64,000 bases of DNA from Ramlibacter sp. (GTDB taxonomy: Bacteria > Pseudomonadota > Gammaproteobacteria > Burkholderiales > Burkholderiaceae_C). The notes below the pieces were generated by a model. The model was not told the DNA's origin. It saw only the letters and a list, made by a program, of their open reading frames with translations, and ran no database searches. Every line of letters begins with the position of its first letter. Within the stretch, counting starts at the first letter, position 1. Both the position numbers and the translations under genes were made by a program. Positions 7,707-20,738 of this stretch are shown in pieces. Where the stretch lies: positions 868,001-932,000 of the forward strand of contig JAHBZN010000002.1 of the NCBI GenBank assembly GCA_019635415.1. Direction: 5' to 3'.

Positions 7707-8741
7707 ATGAGCCTCATCATCGACTGCCACGGGCACTACACCACGGCGCCCAAGGCCCTGGAGAACTGGCGCAACGCGCAGATCGCCGGCATCAAGGACC
7801 CTGCGGCGATGCCCCGCGTGGCGGACCTGAAGATCAGCGATGACGAGCTGCGCGAGAGCATCGAGACCAACCAGCTTCGACTGATGAAGGAGCGGGGCAG
7901 CGACATCACGCTGTTCAGCCCGCGCGCGAGCTTCATGGCCCACCACATTGGCGACTTCAAGGTCTCCAGCACCTGGGCAGCGATCTGCAACGAGCTGTGC
8001 TACCGCGTGTCCACCCTGTTCCCCGACCACTTCGTGCCGGTGGCCATGCTGCCGCAAAGCCCTGGCGTGGACCCCGCCACCTGTATCCCCGAACTGGAAA
8101 AGTGCGTGAAGGAGTACGGCGCCGTCGGCATCAACCTGAACCCGGACCCGTCGGGCGGGCACTGGACCAGCCCGCCGCTGACCGACCGCCACTGGTACCC
8201 CATCTACGAAAAGATGGTGGAGTACGACCTGCCCGCCATGATCCACGTGAGCACGAGCTGCAATGCCTGCTTCCACACCACGGGCGCGCACTACCTGAAC
8301 GCCGACACCACGGCCTTCATGCAGTGCATCCAGGGCGACCTGTTCAAGGACTTCCCCACGCTGCGCTTCCTCATTCCCCACGGCGGCGGCGCCGTGCCCT
8401 ACCACTGGGGGCGCTTCCGCGGACTGGCGCAGGAAATGAAGAAGCCGCTGCTGGAAGACCATCTGCTCAACAACATCTTCTTCGACACCTGCGTCTACCA
8501 CCAGCCGGGCATTGATTTGCTCAATACCGTGATCCCGGTCAAGAACGTGTTGTTTGCTTCCGAGATGATCGGGGCAGTGCGCGGCATCGACCCGACCACG
8601 GGCAACTATTACGACGACACCAAGCGCTACATCGAGGCGTCAAAAATCCTGAGTGCCGACGACCGGCACCAGATTTACGAAGGCAACGTGCGGCGCGTGT
8701 TTCCGCGGCTCGATGCGCGGCTGAAAGCAAAGGGGATCTGA
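7707..8741 (+). CDS. pmdE: 4-oxalomesaconate hydratase (LigJ/PmdE)
   Basis: A 344-residue amidohydrolase-superfamily protein, the usual LigJ length. It opens with [18 protein letters not shown], whose H-x-H pair is the first metal-binding motif, and later has [18 protein letters not shown], a histidine in MIHVSTS and a [16 protein letters not shown] metal-ligand region. The enzyme adds water to the enol or isomerised form of 4-oxalomesaconate to give 4-carboxy-4-hydroxy-2-oxoadipate (CHA). An AGGAGA sequence precedes the ATG. The pmdF start follows one base after the stop, indicating tight coupling with the aldolase that uses its product. Confidence 0.92.
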   Translation: MSLIIDCHGHYTTAPKALENWRNAQIAGIKDPAAMPRVADLKISDDELRESIETNQLRLMKERGSDITLFSPRASFMAHHIGDFKVSSTWAAICNELCYRVSTLFPDHFVPVAMLPQSPGVDPATCIPELEKCVKEYGAVGINLNPDPSGGHWTSPPLTDRHWYPIYEKMVEYDLPAMIHVSTSCNACFHTTGAHYLNADTTAFMQCIQGDLFKDFPTLRFLIPHGGGAVPYHWGRFRGLAQEMKKPLLEDHLLNNIFFDTCVYHQPGIDLLNTVIPVKNVLFASEMIGAVRGIDPTTGNYYDDTKRYIEASKILSADDRHQIYEGNVRRVFPRLDARLKAKGI

Positions 8742-8742
8742 C

Positions 8743-9426
8743 ATGTTTGAACTAGGCGTTGTCTACCGCAACATCACCCGCGCCGACCGCGCGGCCGCCG
8801 ACGGACTGGCCGCGCTCGGCTCGGCCACGGTGCATGAAGCCATGGGCCGCGTGGGCCTGCTCAAGCCCTACATGCGCCCCATCTATCCCGGGCAGCAGGT
8901 GTCGGGCACGGCGGTCACGGTATTGCTGCAGCCCGGTGACAACTGGATGATGCACGTCGTGGCCGAGCAGATCCAGCCCGGCGACGTGGTGGTGGCCGCC
9001 GTGACCTCCGAATGCACCGACGGCTACTTTGGCGACCTGCTGGCCACCTCGTTCCAGGCGCGCGGCGCGCGCGCGCTCGTCATCGACGCCGGTGTGCGCG
9101 ATGTGAAGACGCTGCAGGAAATGAACTTCCCCGTGTGGAGCCGCGCCATCTCGAGCAAGGGCACCATCAAGGCCACGCTGGGTTCCGTCAATATTCCCGT
9201 GGTGTGCGCCGGCATGGGGGTCACACCCGGCGACGTGATCGTGGCCGACGACGATGGCGTGGTCTGCGTGCCCGCCGCGCGTGCGGCGCAAACCCTGGCC
9301 GCGGCGCAAAAGCGCGAGAGCTTCGAGGCCGAGAAGCGCGCCAAGCTGGCCAGCGGCGTGCTGGGCCTGGACATGTACAAGATGCGCGAGCCGTTGGCCG
9401 CCGCCGGGTTGCGCTATGTCGACTGA
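8743..9426 (+). CDS. pmdF: 4-carboxy-4-hydroxy-2-oxoadipate aldolase / oxaloacetate decarboxylase (LigK/PmdF)
   Basis: A 227-residue class II pyruvate aldolase of the RraA-like fold. The active-site stretch is intact: [20 protein letters not shown] followed by GVRD, the G-x3-x-R-x-D type motif that binds the divalent metal and pyruvate enolate. It splits CHA to pyruvate and oxaloacetate, the last step of the 4,5-cleavage pathway, and many family members also decarboxylate oxaloacetate. Length equals characterised LigK/PmdF proteins. The 3' end overlaps pmdD by 11 bases. Confidence 0.93.
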   Translation: MFELGVVYRNITRADRAAADGLAALGSATVHEAMGRVGLLKPYMRPIYPGQQVSGTAVTVLLQPGDNWMMHVVAEQIQPGDVVVAAVTSECTDGYFGDLLATSFQARGARALVIDAGVRDVKTLQEMNFPVWSRAISSKGTIKATLGSVNIPVVCAGMGVTPGDVIVADDDGVVCVPAARAAQTLAAAQKRESFEAEKRAKLASGVLGLDMYKMREPLAAAGLRYVD

Positions 9427-10342
9427 GTTCACCAAAACCCCCGGCTGGCTCGACTGGTACGCCGGCCCGAGCCAGCCGCGCTTCAAGCTGCCGGCCGGCA
9501 GCGTGGATGCGCATTGCCACGTGTTTGGCCCGGGCGCCGAGTTTCCGTTCGCGCCCGAGCGCAAGTACACGCCCTGCGACGCCAGCAAGGCCCAGCTGTT
9601 CGCGCTGCGCGACCACCTGGGTTTCGAGCGCAACGTGATCGTGCAGGCCACCTGCCATGGCGCCGACAACCGGGCCATGGTCGATGCCTGCCTCGCCTCT
9701 GGCGGCCGCGCGCGCGGGGTGGCCACGGTGCGCCGCAGCGTGAGCGACGCCGAATTGCAGGCCATGCACGCGGCCGGCGTGCGCGGCGTGCGTTTCAACT
9801 TCGTCAAGCGGCTGGTCGACTTCACGCCCAAGGACGAACTCATGGAGATCGCCGCGCGCATCGCCCCCCTGGGCTGGCATGTGGTGATCTATTTCGAGGC
9901 GGTTGACCTGCCGGAGCTCTGGGACTTCTTCACCGCGTTGCCCACCACGGTGGTGGTGGACCACATGGGCCGCCCCGACGTGAGCAAGCCCGTCGATGGC
10001 GAGGAGTTCGAGCTGTTCGTGCGCTTCATGCGCGAGCATGCCAATGTGTGGAGCAAGGTGAGCTGTCCCGAGCGCCTGTCGGTCAAGGGCCCTGCGGCGC
10101 TGGGCGGCGAGCAGAACGCCTACCGCGACGTGATTCCGTTCGCGCGCCGCATCGTGGAGACCTTCCCAGAGCGCGTGCTCTGGGGCACCGACTGGCCGCA
10201 TCCCAACCTCAAGGACCACATGCCCGACGACGGCTTGCTGGTGGATTTCATTCCCCACATCGCGGTCACGCCTGAACTGCAGCGCAAGCTGCTGGTGGAC
10301 AATCCCATGCGCCTGTACTGGCCCGAGGAAGCGAAAGGCTGA
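9416..10342 (+). CDS. pmdD: 2-pyrone-4,6-dicarboxylate hydrolase (LigI/PmdD)
   Basis: A 308-residue amidohydrolase of the LigI type. The ATG at 9416, inside the end of pmdF, gives the expected short lead before [17 protein letters not shown]; the longer frame would read through pmdF. Seen features are the HCHVFGP metal motif, VDHMGRPD and the GTDWPHPN aspartate motif near the end. It hydrolyses the lactone 2-pyrone-4,6-dicarboxylate to 4-oxalomesaconate in the cytoplasm. Only three bases separate its stop from the pmdA ATG. Confidence 0.93.
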   Translation: MSTEFTKTPGWLDWYAGPSQPRFKLPAGSVDAHCHVFGPGAEFPFAPERKYTPCDASKAQLFALRDHLGFERNVIVQATCHGADNRAMVDACLASGGRARGVATVRRSVSDAELQAMHAAGVRGVRFNFVKRLVDFTPKDELMEIAARIAPLGWHVVIYFEAVDLPELWDFFTALPTTVVVDHMGRPDVSKPVDGEEFELFVRFMREHANVWSKVSCPERLSVKGPAALGGEQNAYRDVIPFARRIVETFPERVLWGTDWPHPNLKDHMPDDGLLVDFIPHIAVTPELQRKLLVDNPMRLYWPEEAKG

Positions 10343-10345
10343 AGC

Positions 10346-11669
<1,324 letters not shown>

Positions 11670-11678
11670 GGAACCGAC

Positions 11679-12626
11679 ATGACCATCAAAGTAGCCCTGG
11701 CCGGGGCCGGCGCCTTTGGCACCAAGCACCTGGACGCCATCAAACTGATCGACGGCGTGGAGTGCGTGAGCGTCATCAGCCGCGATCTGGACAAGACCAG
11801 GGAGGTCGCCGCCAAATACGGCATCGGCCACGTCACCACCGACCTGGCCGAGAGCCTGGCGCTCAAGGAGGTGGACGCCGTCATCCTCTGCACACCCACC
11901 CAGATGCATGCCTCGCAGACCCTGGCCTGCCTGGCGGCGGGCAAGCACGTGCAGGTGGAGATTCCGCTGTGCGACGTGCTGAAGGACGGCGAAGCCGTGG
12001 TGGCCAAGGCGCAGGCCAGCGGCCTGGTGGCCATGTGCGGCCACACGCGCCGCTTCAACCCCAGCCACCAGTTCGTGCACAAGAAGATCGAGGCCGGCGA
12101 ATTCAACATCCAGCAGATGGATGTGCAGACCTACTTCTTCCGCCGCACCAACATGAATGCGCTGGGCCAGCCGCGCAGCTGGACCGACCACCTGCTGTGG
12201 CACCACGCGGCCCACACGGTGGACCTGTTCGCCTACCAGTGCGGCAGCCCGATCATCAAGGCCAATGCCATTCAGGGGCCGATCCACCCCACACTGGGCA
12301 TTGCCATGGACATTAGCATCCAGCTGCAGGCGGCCAATGGCGCGATCTGCACGCTCTCGCTCAGCTTCAACAACGACGGCCCGCTCGGCACCTTTTTTCG
12401 CTACATCGGCGACACCGCGACCTACATCGCGCGCTACGACGACCTGTTCAACGGCAAGGACGAGAAGATCGACGTCAGCCAGGTGGACGTGAGCATGAAC
12501 GGCATCGAACTGCAGGACCGCGAGTTCTTCGCTGCCATCCGCGAGGGCCGCGAGCCCAATGCCAGCGTGGCTCGCGTGCTGCCGTGCTACAAAGTGCTGC
12601 ACGGGCTGGAGCAGCAGCTGGCCTGA
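11679..12626 (+). CDS. pmdC: 4-carboxy-2-hydroxymuconate-6-semialdehyde dehydrogenase (LigC/PmdC)
   Basis: A 315-residue Gfo/Idh/MocA-type oxidoreductase, the normal LigC length. The nucleotide-binding turn VALAGAGAFGTKHL is at residues ~5-18 and the conserved AGKHVQVEIPL loop near residue 90. The family oxidises the hemiacetal form of CHMS with NAD(P)+ to 2-pyrone-4,6-dicarboxylate, the substrate of PmdD. It starts nine bases after pmdB and is the last clear pathway enzyme in the operon. Confidence 0.94.
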   Translation: MTIKVALAGAGAFGTKHLDAIKLIDGVECVSVISRDLDKTREVAAKYGIGHVTTDLAESLALKEVDAVILCTPTQMHASQTLACLAAGKHVQVEIPLCDVLKDGEAVVAKAQASGLVAMCGHTRRFNPSHQFVHKKIEAGEFNIQQMDVQTYFFRRTNMNALGQPRSWTDHLLWHHAAHTVDLFAYQCGSPIIKANAIQGPIHPTLGIAMDISIQLQAANGAICTLSLSFNNDGPLGTFFRYIGDTATYIARYDDLFNGKDEKIDVSQVDVSMNGIELQDREFFAAIREGREPNASVARVLPCYKVLHGLEQQLA

Positions 12627-12650
12627 TCCGCCGGACCGGCTGGCCTGCTC

Positions 12651-12700
12651 TTTTTTTCATAGCGTACTGTGCCCGCCAGGAGCGGGCTACAGGCATTTTT
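12651..12700 (+). repeat. Dispersed ATAGC-N20-GGGCTACAG repeat, copy 2 (intergenic)
   Basis: ATAGC at 12659-12663, 20 bases, then GGGCTACAGG from 12684, with T-runs on both sides (TTTTTTT before, ATTTTT after). It occupies almost the whole gap between pmdC and the aldo/keto reductase. Inserted between co-directional genes, it could change mRNA folding or end transcription there. Confidence 0.72.
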
Positions 12701-12712
12701 AATCAGAATTCC

Positions 12713-13711
12713 ATGAAAAAGCGATCTCTCGGCGCCTTCAGCGTCAACCCCATCGGTCTGGGCTGCATGAATCTGGACCATGCCTATGGCCCGCCCGTGA
12801 GCGAGGCCCAGGGCGAGCGCGTGCTGCTGGGCGCGCTGGACGCGGGCTACGACTTTTTTGACACCGCCACGCTGTATGGTGGCAGCCGCAACGAGGAACG
12901 GCTGGGCAAGCTGCTGGCACCCCATCGCAACCGCTTCACGCTGGCCAGCAAATGCGGCATGGCCATCATCCCCGTGGACGGCAAGATGACGCGCGTGATC
13001 GATGGACGGCCCGACACGCTCCGGCGCGAGTGCGAGGCCAGCCTGCGCCGCCTGAAGACCGAGGTGATCGACCTGTACTACCTGCACCGCTGGGACAAGG
13101 CCGTGCCGATCGAGGACAGCGTGGGCGCCCTGGGCGATCTGGTGCGCAAGGGCGACATCCGCGCCGTGGGCCTGAGCGAAGTCTCGGCCGCCACGCTGCG
13201 CAAGGCGCACGCGGTGCACCCCATCACGGCGGTGCAGACCGAGTACTCGCTGTGGACACGCAACCCCGAGATTGCCGTGCTGGATGCCTGCCGCGAGCTG
13301 GGCACGGCCTTCGTCGCCTTCAGCCCGGTGGCCCGCGGCTACCTGTGCGCTACCGTGCCCGATGTGAACGCTCTGGACGCCAAGGACATTCGCCGCGCCA
13401 TGCCGCGCTTCCGGCCCGAACACTACCCGGCCAACCTGGCGTTGCTGCCGCCACTGCAGGCCCTGGCGAGCGAGGTGGGGTGCACGCCGGCCCAGCTCGC
13501 GCTGGCCTGGCTGCTGCACAAGGCGCCGCACATCATCGCCATCCCCGGGACGACGAACGAGGCCCACATGCGGGACAACCTGGCCGCAGGCGATCTCGCG
13601 CTGGGCGACTCCGTGATGCAGCGGCTTGAAGACCTGATCAACCCGCGCACCGTGTCCGGCCCGCGCTATGACGCGCAGGCCACGCGCGAGGTGGACACCG
13701 AAGAGTTCTGA
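12713..13711 (+). CDS. Aldo/keto reductase
   Basis: A 332-residue aldo/keto reductase. The ATG at 12713 gives MKKRSLGAFSVNPIGLGCMN, the standard start; the longer frame crosses the repeat and the pmdC end. The catalytic tetrad is visible: Asp and Tyr in DTATLYGG, Lys in LASKCGM and His in YYLHRWD. NADPH binding is indicated by the late IPGTTNEAHMRDN segment. It resembles the YajO/YghZ-like and stress-type reductases, and the substrate is not evident. It may detoxify aldehyde intermediates such as CHMS, but a repeat element separates it from pmdC and it may be independent. Confidence 0.87.
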   Translation: MKKRSLGAFSVNPIGLGCMNLDHAYGPPVSEAQGERVLLGALDAGYDFFDTATLYGGSRNEERLGKLLAPHRNRFTLASKCGMAIIPVDGKMTRVIDGRPDTLRRECEASLRRLKTEVIDLYYLHRWDKAVPIEDSVGALGDLVRKGDIRAVGLSEVSAATLRKAHAVHPITAVQTEYSLWTRNPEIAVLDACRELGTAFVAFSPVARGYLCATVPDVNALDAKDIRRAMPRFRPEHYPANLALLPPLQALASEVGCTPAQLALAWLLHKAPHIIAIPGTTNEAHMRDNLAAGDLALGDSVMQRLEDLINPRTVSGPRYDAQATREVDTEEF

Positions 13712-13840
13712 CGCGCTGCCCCCGGCGCGGGCCACGCTGAAAAATAACGAAACAAACCGAAACCGCGGTGCGATGACCCGCGGCCACCGCACGGGCACCA
13801 TGACGGGACTGTTCAACACATTCCCTGAAAGGACCCCGTC

Positions 13841-14311
13841 ATGCGCCCCTGGATCAAACGCACCCTTTTCGGCCTGTTTGGCGCCTCCCTCCTGGTGGGC
13901 GGCCTGAGCGCCTGCAGCCACCGTCACGATGGCCACGGCTGGCAGATGAGCGCCGAGGATCAGGCCCGGTTCCGCGGCAAGATGATCGACCGCGTGTCGG
14001 CCAAGCTGGACCTCAACGAGGACCAGAAGCAGCGCCTGGGCGTGCTGGCCGACAAGCTGCAGGCCCAGCGCGCCGCGCTGAAGGGCACCACCACCGACCC
14101 GCGTGCCGAAATCCAGGCCCTGGTCAAGGGCGACAAGTTCGACCGCAGCCGGGCCCAGGCCCTGGTGGCGGAAAAGACGGCCGCCATCACGGCCCAGAGC
14201 CCCGAGGTGATCGCGGCACTGGGCGACTTCTACGACAGCCTGAAGCCCGAGCAGCAGGCCAAGGTGCGTGACCTCATGCAGCGCCGCCATGGTTTCTGGC
14301 ACCGCGGCTGA
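13841..14311 (+). CDS. Spy/CpxP-family periplasmic chaperone-like lipoprotein
   Basis: A 156-residue protein with a lipobox (GGLSACSH), predicted to be membrane-anchored in the periplasm. The mature start is His-rich (HRHDGHGW). Two LTxxQ-like motifs typical of Spy/CpxP are seen, LDLNEDQKQRLGVL and LKPEQQAKVRDLM, in a helical protein of expected size. CpxP/Spy proteins protect envelope proteins and damp the Cpx response. The gene directly precedes a response regulator and sensor kinase, as cpxP is linked to cpxRA, so it is probably both target and modulator of that system. The His cluster may bind metal. Confidence 0.8.
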   Translation: MRPWIKRTLFGLFGASLLVGGLSACSHRHDGHGWQMSAEDQARFRGKMIDRVSAKLDLNEDQKQRLGVLADKLQAQRAALKGTTTDPRAEIQALVKGDKFDRSRAQALVAEKTAAITAQSPEVIAALGDFYDSLKPEQQAKVRDLMQRRHGFWHRG

Positions 14312-14323
14312 CAGGCGGCGGCC

Positions 14324-14632
14324 ATGACGGCATTGACCACGCTGTTCGGCAGCGCCTGGAGCCAGGCCGCGCCCCTGGTGCAGCAGGCCGAGGAGCCCCA
14401 TGCCGAACTGCTCGCCCTGGTGTGGGGCCCGCGCTTTGACCTGCAGCACGCGCAGGACCTGCTGGGCCGCGTGCCGGCCCCAGCGGCGCCGGCGCTGTGG
14501 CCCGCGCTGCTGCAGGCTGCCAGGGCCTTCGACAGCCTGCCCGGCGAGCGGCAGCAGCGGCTGCGCCGGTTCATCGCGCAGCACCACCGGCGGTGGGAGA
14601 ATTCGCGGCATGCCCCGCATCCTGCTGATTGA
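14324..14632 (+). CDS. Small protein resembling the C-terminal half of the adjacent Spy-like protein
   Basis: A 102-residue ORF only 12 bases after the Spy-like gene, overlapping the response regulator start by 23 bases. It has no signal peptide. Its segment FDLQHAQDLLGRV aligns with FDRSRAQALVAEK of the preceding protein, and ALLQAARAFDSLPGERQQRL aligns with VIAALGDFYDSLKPEQQAKV, followed in both by a His/Arg-rich tail. This looks like a tandem duplicate that lost its N-terminal half. It is translated in phase with the operon spacing and may still be expressed, possibly as a cytoplasmic or translation-coupling peptide. The function is unknown. Confidence 0.55.
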   Translation: MTALTTLFGSAWSQAAPLVQQAEEPHAELLALVWGPRFDLQHAQDLLGRVPAPAAPALWPALLQAARAFDSLPGERQQRLRRFIAQHHRRWENSRHAPHPAD

Positions 14633-15317
14633 CGACGACGCCCAGCTGGGCGAGCCGCTGGCGGCCTACTTCGCCCGCTATGAAATGCAGCTCGTGCAGG
14701 CGCTGCGCCCCAGCGCCGGGCTGGCCCAGCTCAGGCAGGATGCCCACGGCGGCTATGACGCGGCCATTCTCGACGTAATGCTGCCCGAGATGGACGGCTT
14801 CGAGCTGTGCCGCACCATCCGCCGGGAAAGCGACATCCCCATCGTCATGCTCACGGCGCGAGGCGAGGTGATGGACCGCGTCGTCGGCCTGGAGCTGGGC
14901 GCCGACGATTACCTGCCCAAGCCGTTCGAGCCGCGCGAGCTGGTGGCCCGCCTGCAGACCGTGCTGCGCCGCCGGCGCGCGAGCCCGGTGGCGGCGGCGG
15001 ACAGCCGCCTGCACTTTGAAGGCCTGGTGATCGACCCGACCACCCGCACCGCCCTGCGCGGCGCCACCGGACAGGAGGCGGCGCTTGAGCTTACCAGCAC
15101 CGAGTTCGACCTGCTGCACCTGCTGGCGCGCGAGCCGGGCCGCGTGTTCAGCCGCGACGACATCCTGAACCACCTGCGCGGCCACGAGGCCGAGCTGTAC
15201 ACGCGGGCCGTGGACATCGTGGTCAGCCGGCTGCGCCGGAAGCTCGAGCCGCTGGAGGCCATCAAGACCCTGCGCAATGCAGGCTACACCCTGGCGCTGC
15301 GGGCGCAGGTTCGCTGA
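14610..15317 (+). CDS. OmpR-family response regulator (CpxR/RstA-like)
   Basis: A 235-residue regulator starting at the ATG at 14610 (MPRILLIDDDAQLGEPL). The receiver domain has the acidic pocket DDD near residue 8-10, the phospho-acceptor Asp in AILDVMLPEMDG, Thr in VMLTARGE and Lys in LPKPFEPREL. The C-terminal winged helix has LTSTEFDLLHLLAREPGRVF and DIVVSRLRRKLEP. It is followed two bases later by the cognate kinase. With the Spy-like genes in front, an envelope-stress role like CpxR is likely. Confidence 0.9.
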   Translation: MPRILLIDDDAQLGEPLAAYFARYEMQLVQALRPSAGLAQLRQDAHGGYDAAILDVMLPEMDGFELCRTIRRESDIPIVMLTARGEVMDRVVGLELGADDYLPKPFEPRELVARLQTVLRRRRASPVAAADSRLHFEGLVIDPTTRTALRGATGQEAALELTSTEFDLLHLLAREPGRVFSRDDILNHLRGHEAELYTRAVDIVVSRLRRKLEPLEAIKTLRNAGYTLALRAQVR

Positions 15318-15319
15318 GG

Positions 15320-16744
15320 ATGCGCGGACCCCGGCCCCAAGCGCTGCGTGGCAGGCCCGGCTCGCCAGCGGGCGTCCACCGGCGCTGGCACCAGCGCATG
15401 CACCACCGCATGCGTCATTCGCTCAAGCGCCGGCTGGTGCTGCTGTTCATCCTGCTGGCGCTGACCATGAGTGGCGCCTTTCTGTTCGGCATGCAGAAGG
15501 CGCTGGGCGCAGGCTGGCGTGACGCGGCGCGCCCGCTCCTGATGGACTATGTGGACCGGCTGGCCGCCGACATCGGCGACCCTCCCAGCATCGAAAGGGC
15601 GCAGGCGCTGACGCAGCGCCTGCCCATCACGGTGCGCATCAACGGCCCGCGCATCCAGTGGGGCAGCGAGGGCAGCGAAGACCCTGCGCGCTGGCGCCGC
15701 GAGACCTGGCTTGACGACCCTCCGGGCCACGCCGAGGGCGATCGGCTGCTGACCCGGCTCACCGCCGACGGCCACCGCATCGACTTTGGCGTCAATGTGC
15801 GGCCCTGGCGCGACCATCCGCGCTACATCGGCTTTGCGACGCTGGGGGCCCTGTTGCTGCTCACCTGGCTGGCCTATGCCTGGGTGCGGCGCCTGCTGCG
15901 CCCGCTGGACGACATCCGCGCCGGTGCCCAGCGTTTTGGCCGGGGCGAGTTCAGCCAGCCCATCCCGATTCGCAAGGCCGACGAACTGGGCGACCTGGCC
16001 GGCGACGTGAACGCCATGGCCCACAGCATCCACCAGATGCTGGAGGCCAAACGCGGCCTGCTGCTGGCCATCAGCCACGAGCTGCGCAGCCCCATCACGC
16101 GGGCACGCCTGAACACCGAACTGCTGCCCGAACAGGGGGAGTCCGCCGCGCGGCGCGAGGCCCTGCTACGCGACCTGCAGGAAATGGCCGACCTGGTGAG
16201 CGACCTGCTGGAAAGCGAGCGCCTGGGCCAGGGCCATGCGGCGCTGCAGCTGGAAGCCACCGATCTCGAGGGCCTGGTGCGGGACGTGGTGCAGGCGCTG
16301 GCCGAGGTCCACCCCGACGCGCCCGCCGTGCAGGTGGAGGTGGCGCCGGGCCTGCCCCTTCTGCCGCTGGATCGCGCGCGCGTGCGGCTGCTGCTGCGCA
16401 ACCTGCTGGACAACGCCGTGCGCCACAGCGCGGGTGAGCCGCGGGCCCCGCAACTGAGTGTCAGGGCCTTGGCCCCCGAAAGCGGGTCGGTGACGGGCGT
16501 GGAAATCGCCGTGCGGGACCACGGCCCCGGCGTGGAAGAGGCCGCGCTGCCCCACCTGGCCGAGGCGTTCTACCGGCCCGACGCCTCACGCGGGCGCGCC
16601 ACCGGCGGCGTGGGGCTGGGCCTGTATCTGTGCAAGCTGGTGGCGCAGGCCCACGGCGGGCATTTGCGTGTGCGCAATGCGAAGCCCGGGCTGGAGGTGG
16701 TGGTGACCCTGGCCCCTGACTCTCCTGACACCCTGCTGTCGTGA
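15320..16744 (+). CDS. Sensor histidine kinase (CpxA/RstB-like)
   Basis: A 474-residue membrane kinase. An Arg/His-rich N-terminus of ~35 residues precedes the first membrane segment (LVLLFILLALTMSGAFLFG). A ~110-residue periplasmic sensor region follows, then a second membrane segment (TLGALLLLTWLAYAW), HAMP domain, the H-box LLAISHELRSPITRAR, an N-box LLRNLLDNAVRHS and G-boxes DHGPGVEEAALP and GGVGLGLYLCKLV. It phosphorylates the regulator encoded just upstream. A later Met (MRHSLKRRL) could be the true start, since the long Arg-rich leader is unusual. Confidence 0.9.
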   Translation: MRGPRPQALRGRPGSPAGVHRRWHQRMHHRMRHSLKRRLVLLFILLALTMSGAFLFGMQKALGAGWRDAARPLLMDYVDRLAADIGDPPSIERAQALTQRLPITVRINGPRIQWGSEGSEDPARWRRETWLDDPPGHAEGDRLLTRLTADGHRIDFGVNVRPWRDHPRYIGFATLGALLLLTWLAYAWVRRLLRPLDDIRAGAQRFGRGEFSQPIPIRKADELGDLAGDVNAMAHSIHQMLEAKRGLLLAISHELRSPITRARLNTELLPEQGESAARREALLRDLQEMADLVSDLLESERLGQGHAALQLEATDLEGLVRDVVQALAEVHPDAPAVQVEVAPGLPLLPLDRARVRLLLRNLLDNAVRHSAGEPRAPQLSVRALAPESGSVTGVEIAVRDHGPGVEEAALPHLAEAFYRPDASRGRATGGVGLGLYLCKLVAQAHGGHLRVRNAKPGLEVVVTLAPDSPDTLLS

Positions 16745-16789
16745 GGTCGCCGCACACTGGCGTCTTTTCAACCCATCCAGGAGATCGCC

Positions 16790-17155
16790 ATGAGCACATC
16801 CACCACGCAAGACCTCGCCAACGCCTTCACGGCCCTGTGCAAGAAAGGGGAGTTTGAGGCCGCGGGCCAGCAGTATTGGGCCGACACCGTGGTGTCGGTC
16901 GAGGCCATGGAAGGCGACATGGCGCGCGTCGAGGGCCGCGCCGCCGTGGAAGCCAAGGGGGCGTGGTGGTATGCCAACCATGAGATCCACAGCGTCAAGG
17001 TCGAAGGCCCCTACGTGAACGGCAACCAGTTTGTCGTGCGCTTCACCATGGACGTCACGCCCAAGGGCGGCCAGCGCCTGCAGATGGACGAGATGGGCAT
17101 CTACACCGTGCAGGGCGGCAAGATCACCGAGGAGCGGTTTTTCTACGGGAGCTGA
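16790..17155 (+). CDS. SnoaL/NTF2-like fold protein
   Basis: A 121-residue protein with an AGGAGATCGCC ribosome binding site. The pattern of an N-terminal helical pair, FEAAGQQYWADTVVSVE, GRAAVEAKGAWW and a C-terminal sheet ending in GKITEERFFYGS fits the SnoaL-like/nuclear-transport-factor-2 superfamily. Members are small cone-shaped dimers, either isomerases or hydrolases or binding proteins. There is no signal peptide, so it should be cytoplasmic. Function unknown; neighbours give no strong hint. Confidence 0.72.
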   Translation: MSTSTTQDLANAFTALCKKGEFEAAGQQYWADTVVSVEAMEGDMARVEGRAAVEAKGAWWYANHEIHSVKVEGPYVNGNQFVVRFTMDVTPKGGQRLQMDEMGIYTVQGGKITEERFFYGS

Positions 17156-17200
17156 GGCGCAGCGCGATGGAAGCGGGCCGCGCTCTGGTATCTTGGCGGC

Positions 17201-18094
17201 ATGATCTTGCGCGCGGTCCGGGTCGTTCTTCTGCTGTGGCTTTGGGCCCCCGTGGGAGCCTTGGCCCAGCAGGCCGCGGACGCCTATGTCCAGCCCCAGA
17301 TCGTGCGCCTGCCACTGGTGGTGGAGGGCAGGGCGATCGAGGTCACCGCGCATCTGTACAAGCCCCCGGGCGAAGGCCCGTTCCCGCTGGTGATTTACTC
17401 GCACGGCCGCGCGGGCTCGCGCGTGGACCGCGCCCGGTTGCGCTACCCGGTGCCGGTGGGCCACGGCAACTACTGGCTTCGCAAGGGCGTGGCCCTGGTG
17501 GCGCCGGTGCGGCCGGGCTATGGCGACACCGGTGGTGCCGATGCCGAGGACTCGGGAGCCCGGTGGCGTGACGCGGAGTGCTACAGCGACCCCGACTTCA
17601 TGCACACCGCCACCCAGGCCCGCCGCACGGTGGTCGCCACCTACGAATGGGCGGTGCAGCAGCCCTGGGTGCGCAAGGACCGCCTGCTGATCGAGGGCCA
17701 GTCGGTCGGAGGACTGGCCACGGTGGCCACGGCCGCGCTCAATCTCGCGGGCGTGGTGGGCACGGTCAATTTCTCGGGCGGCTCGGGGGGCTGGCCCGAG
17801 ATGTCTCCGGGCAAGAGCTGCAAGCCCGGCAACCTGACGCAGGTGTACGGCCGCTTTGGCCAGCAGGCCCGGGCGCCCAGCCTGTGGCTGTACGCCGAGA
17901 ACGACCTGTATTGGGGCGCTGAAATGCCCCGCCTCTGGCATGCCGCCTACCGGGCAGGCGGCAGCGACAGCACACTGGTGCAGACGGGGCCCGTGGCCGG
18001 CCATGATGGCCACCAGCTGATGCTGCGTGGCGGACGAATGTGGTCGGTGCCGCTGAATGCCTTCATCGACAAGGTGGGGCTGCTGACGCCCTGA
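17201..18094 (+). CDS. Secreted alpha/beta hydrolase (dienelactone hydrolase-like)
   Basis: A 297-residue protein with a signal peptide (~22 residues, ending ALAQQ). The mature part has the alpha/beta-hydrolase features VIYSHGRAGSR, the nucleophile elbow LIEGQSVGGLATVA (Gly-Gln-Ser-Val-Gly), an acid candidate in YAENDLYWG and the final His in AGHDGHQLM. It is therefore a catalytically complete serine hydrolase exported to the periplasm. The substrate is not identifiable; relatives act on esters or lactones. It faces rpoD across a shared terminator. Confidence 0.78.
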   Translation: MILRAVRVVLLLWLWAPVGALAQQAADAYVQPQIVRLPLVVEGRAIEVTAHLYKPPGEGPFPLVIYSHGRAGSRVDRARLRYPVPVGHGNYWLRKGVALVAPVRPGYGDTGGADAEDSGARWRDAECYSDPDFMHTATQARRTVVATYEWAVQQPWVRKDRLLIEGQSVGGLATVATAALNLAGVVGTVNFSGGSGGWPEMSPGKSCKPGNLTQVYGRFGQQARAPSLWLYAENDLYWGAEMPRLWHAAYRAGGSDSTLVQTGPVAGHDGHQLMLRGGRMWSVPLNAFIDKVGLLTP

Positions 18095-18113
18095 GCGGCC
18101 CTGGCGTGCTCCC

Positions 18114-18162
18114 AAAAAGAGAGCGCCCCAGGACCGCAGGACGCGGGCTGGAGCGCTTTTTT
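18114..18162. terminator. Bidirectional rho-independent terminator between hydrolase gene and rpoD
   Basis: AGCGCCCCAG at 18122-18131 pairs with CTGGAGCGCT at 18148-18157 with one mismatch. A T-run follows on + and an A-run (18114-18118) precedes, giving a T-run on -. It sits between two convergent genes and can end both transcripts. Confidence 0.8.
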
Positions 18163-18179
18163 GGTCGAAAACGCCGGGT

Positions 18180-20507
<2,328 letters not shown>

Positions 20508-20738
20508 GAGGACCTCGGGGCTTCAAAAACAGGAAACACAAAGCGCCACAACTCCCGGCGCGGGTGGCAAGACGGCCGGCGGGCTATACGGTGGGGCCGC
20601 GCCAGGGTCTCAGGGGCAAGATGGGTGGGCGAACATTTGGTGTGCAGCCCTTGCGGTGGGTTGGCGGGTCGTGCGCGCTGGCATCGGTTGGCCGGTGTCC
20701 GGAGGTACTGCTGTCGCTCTTGCCGATAGCAACCTTAC

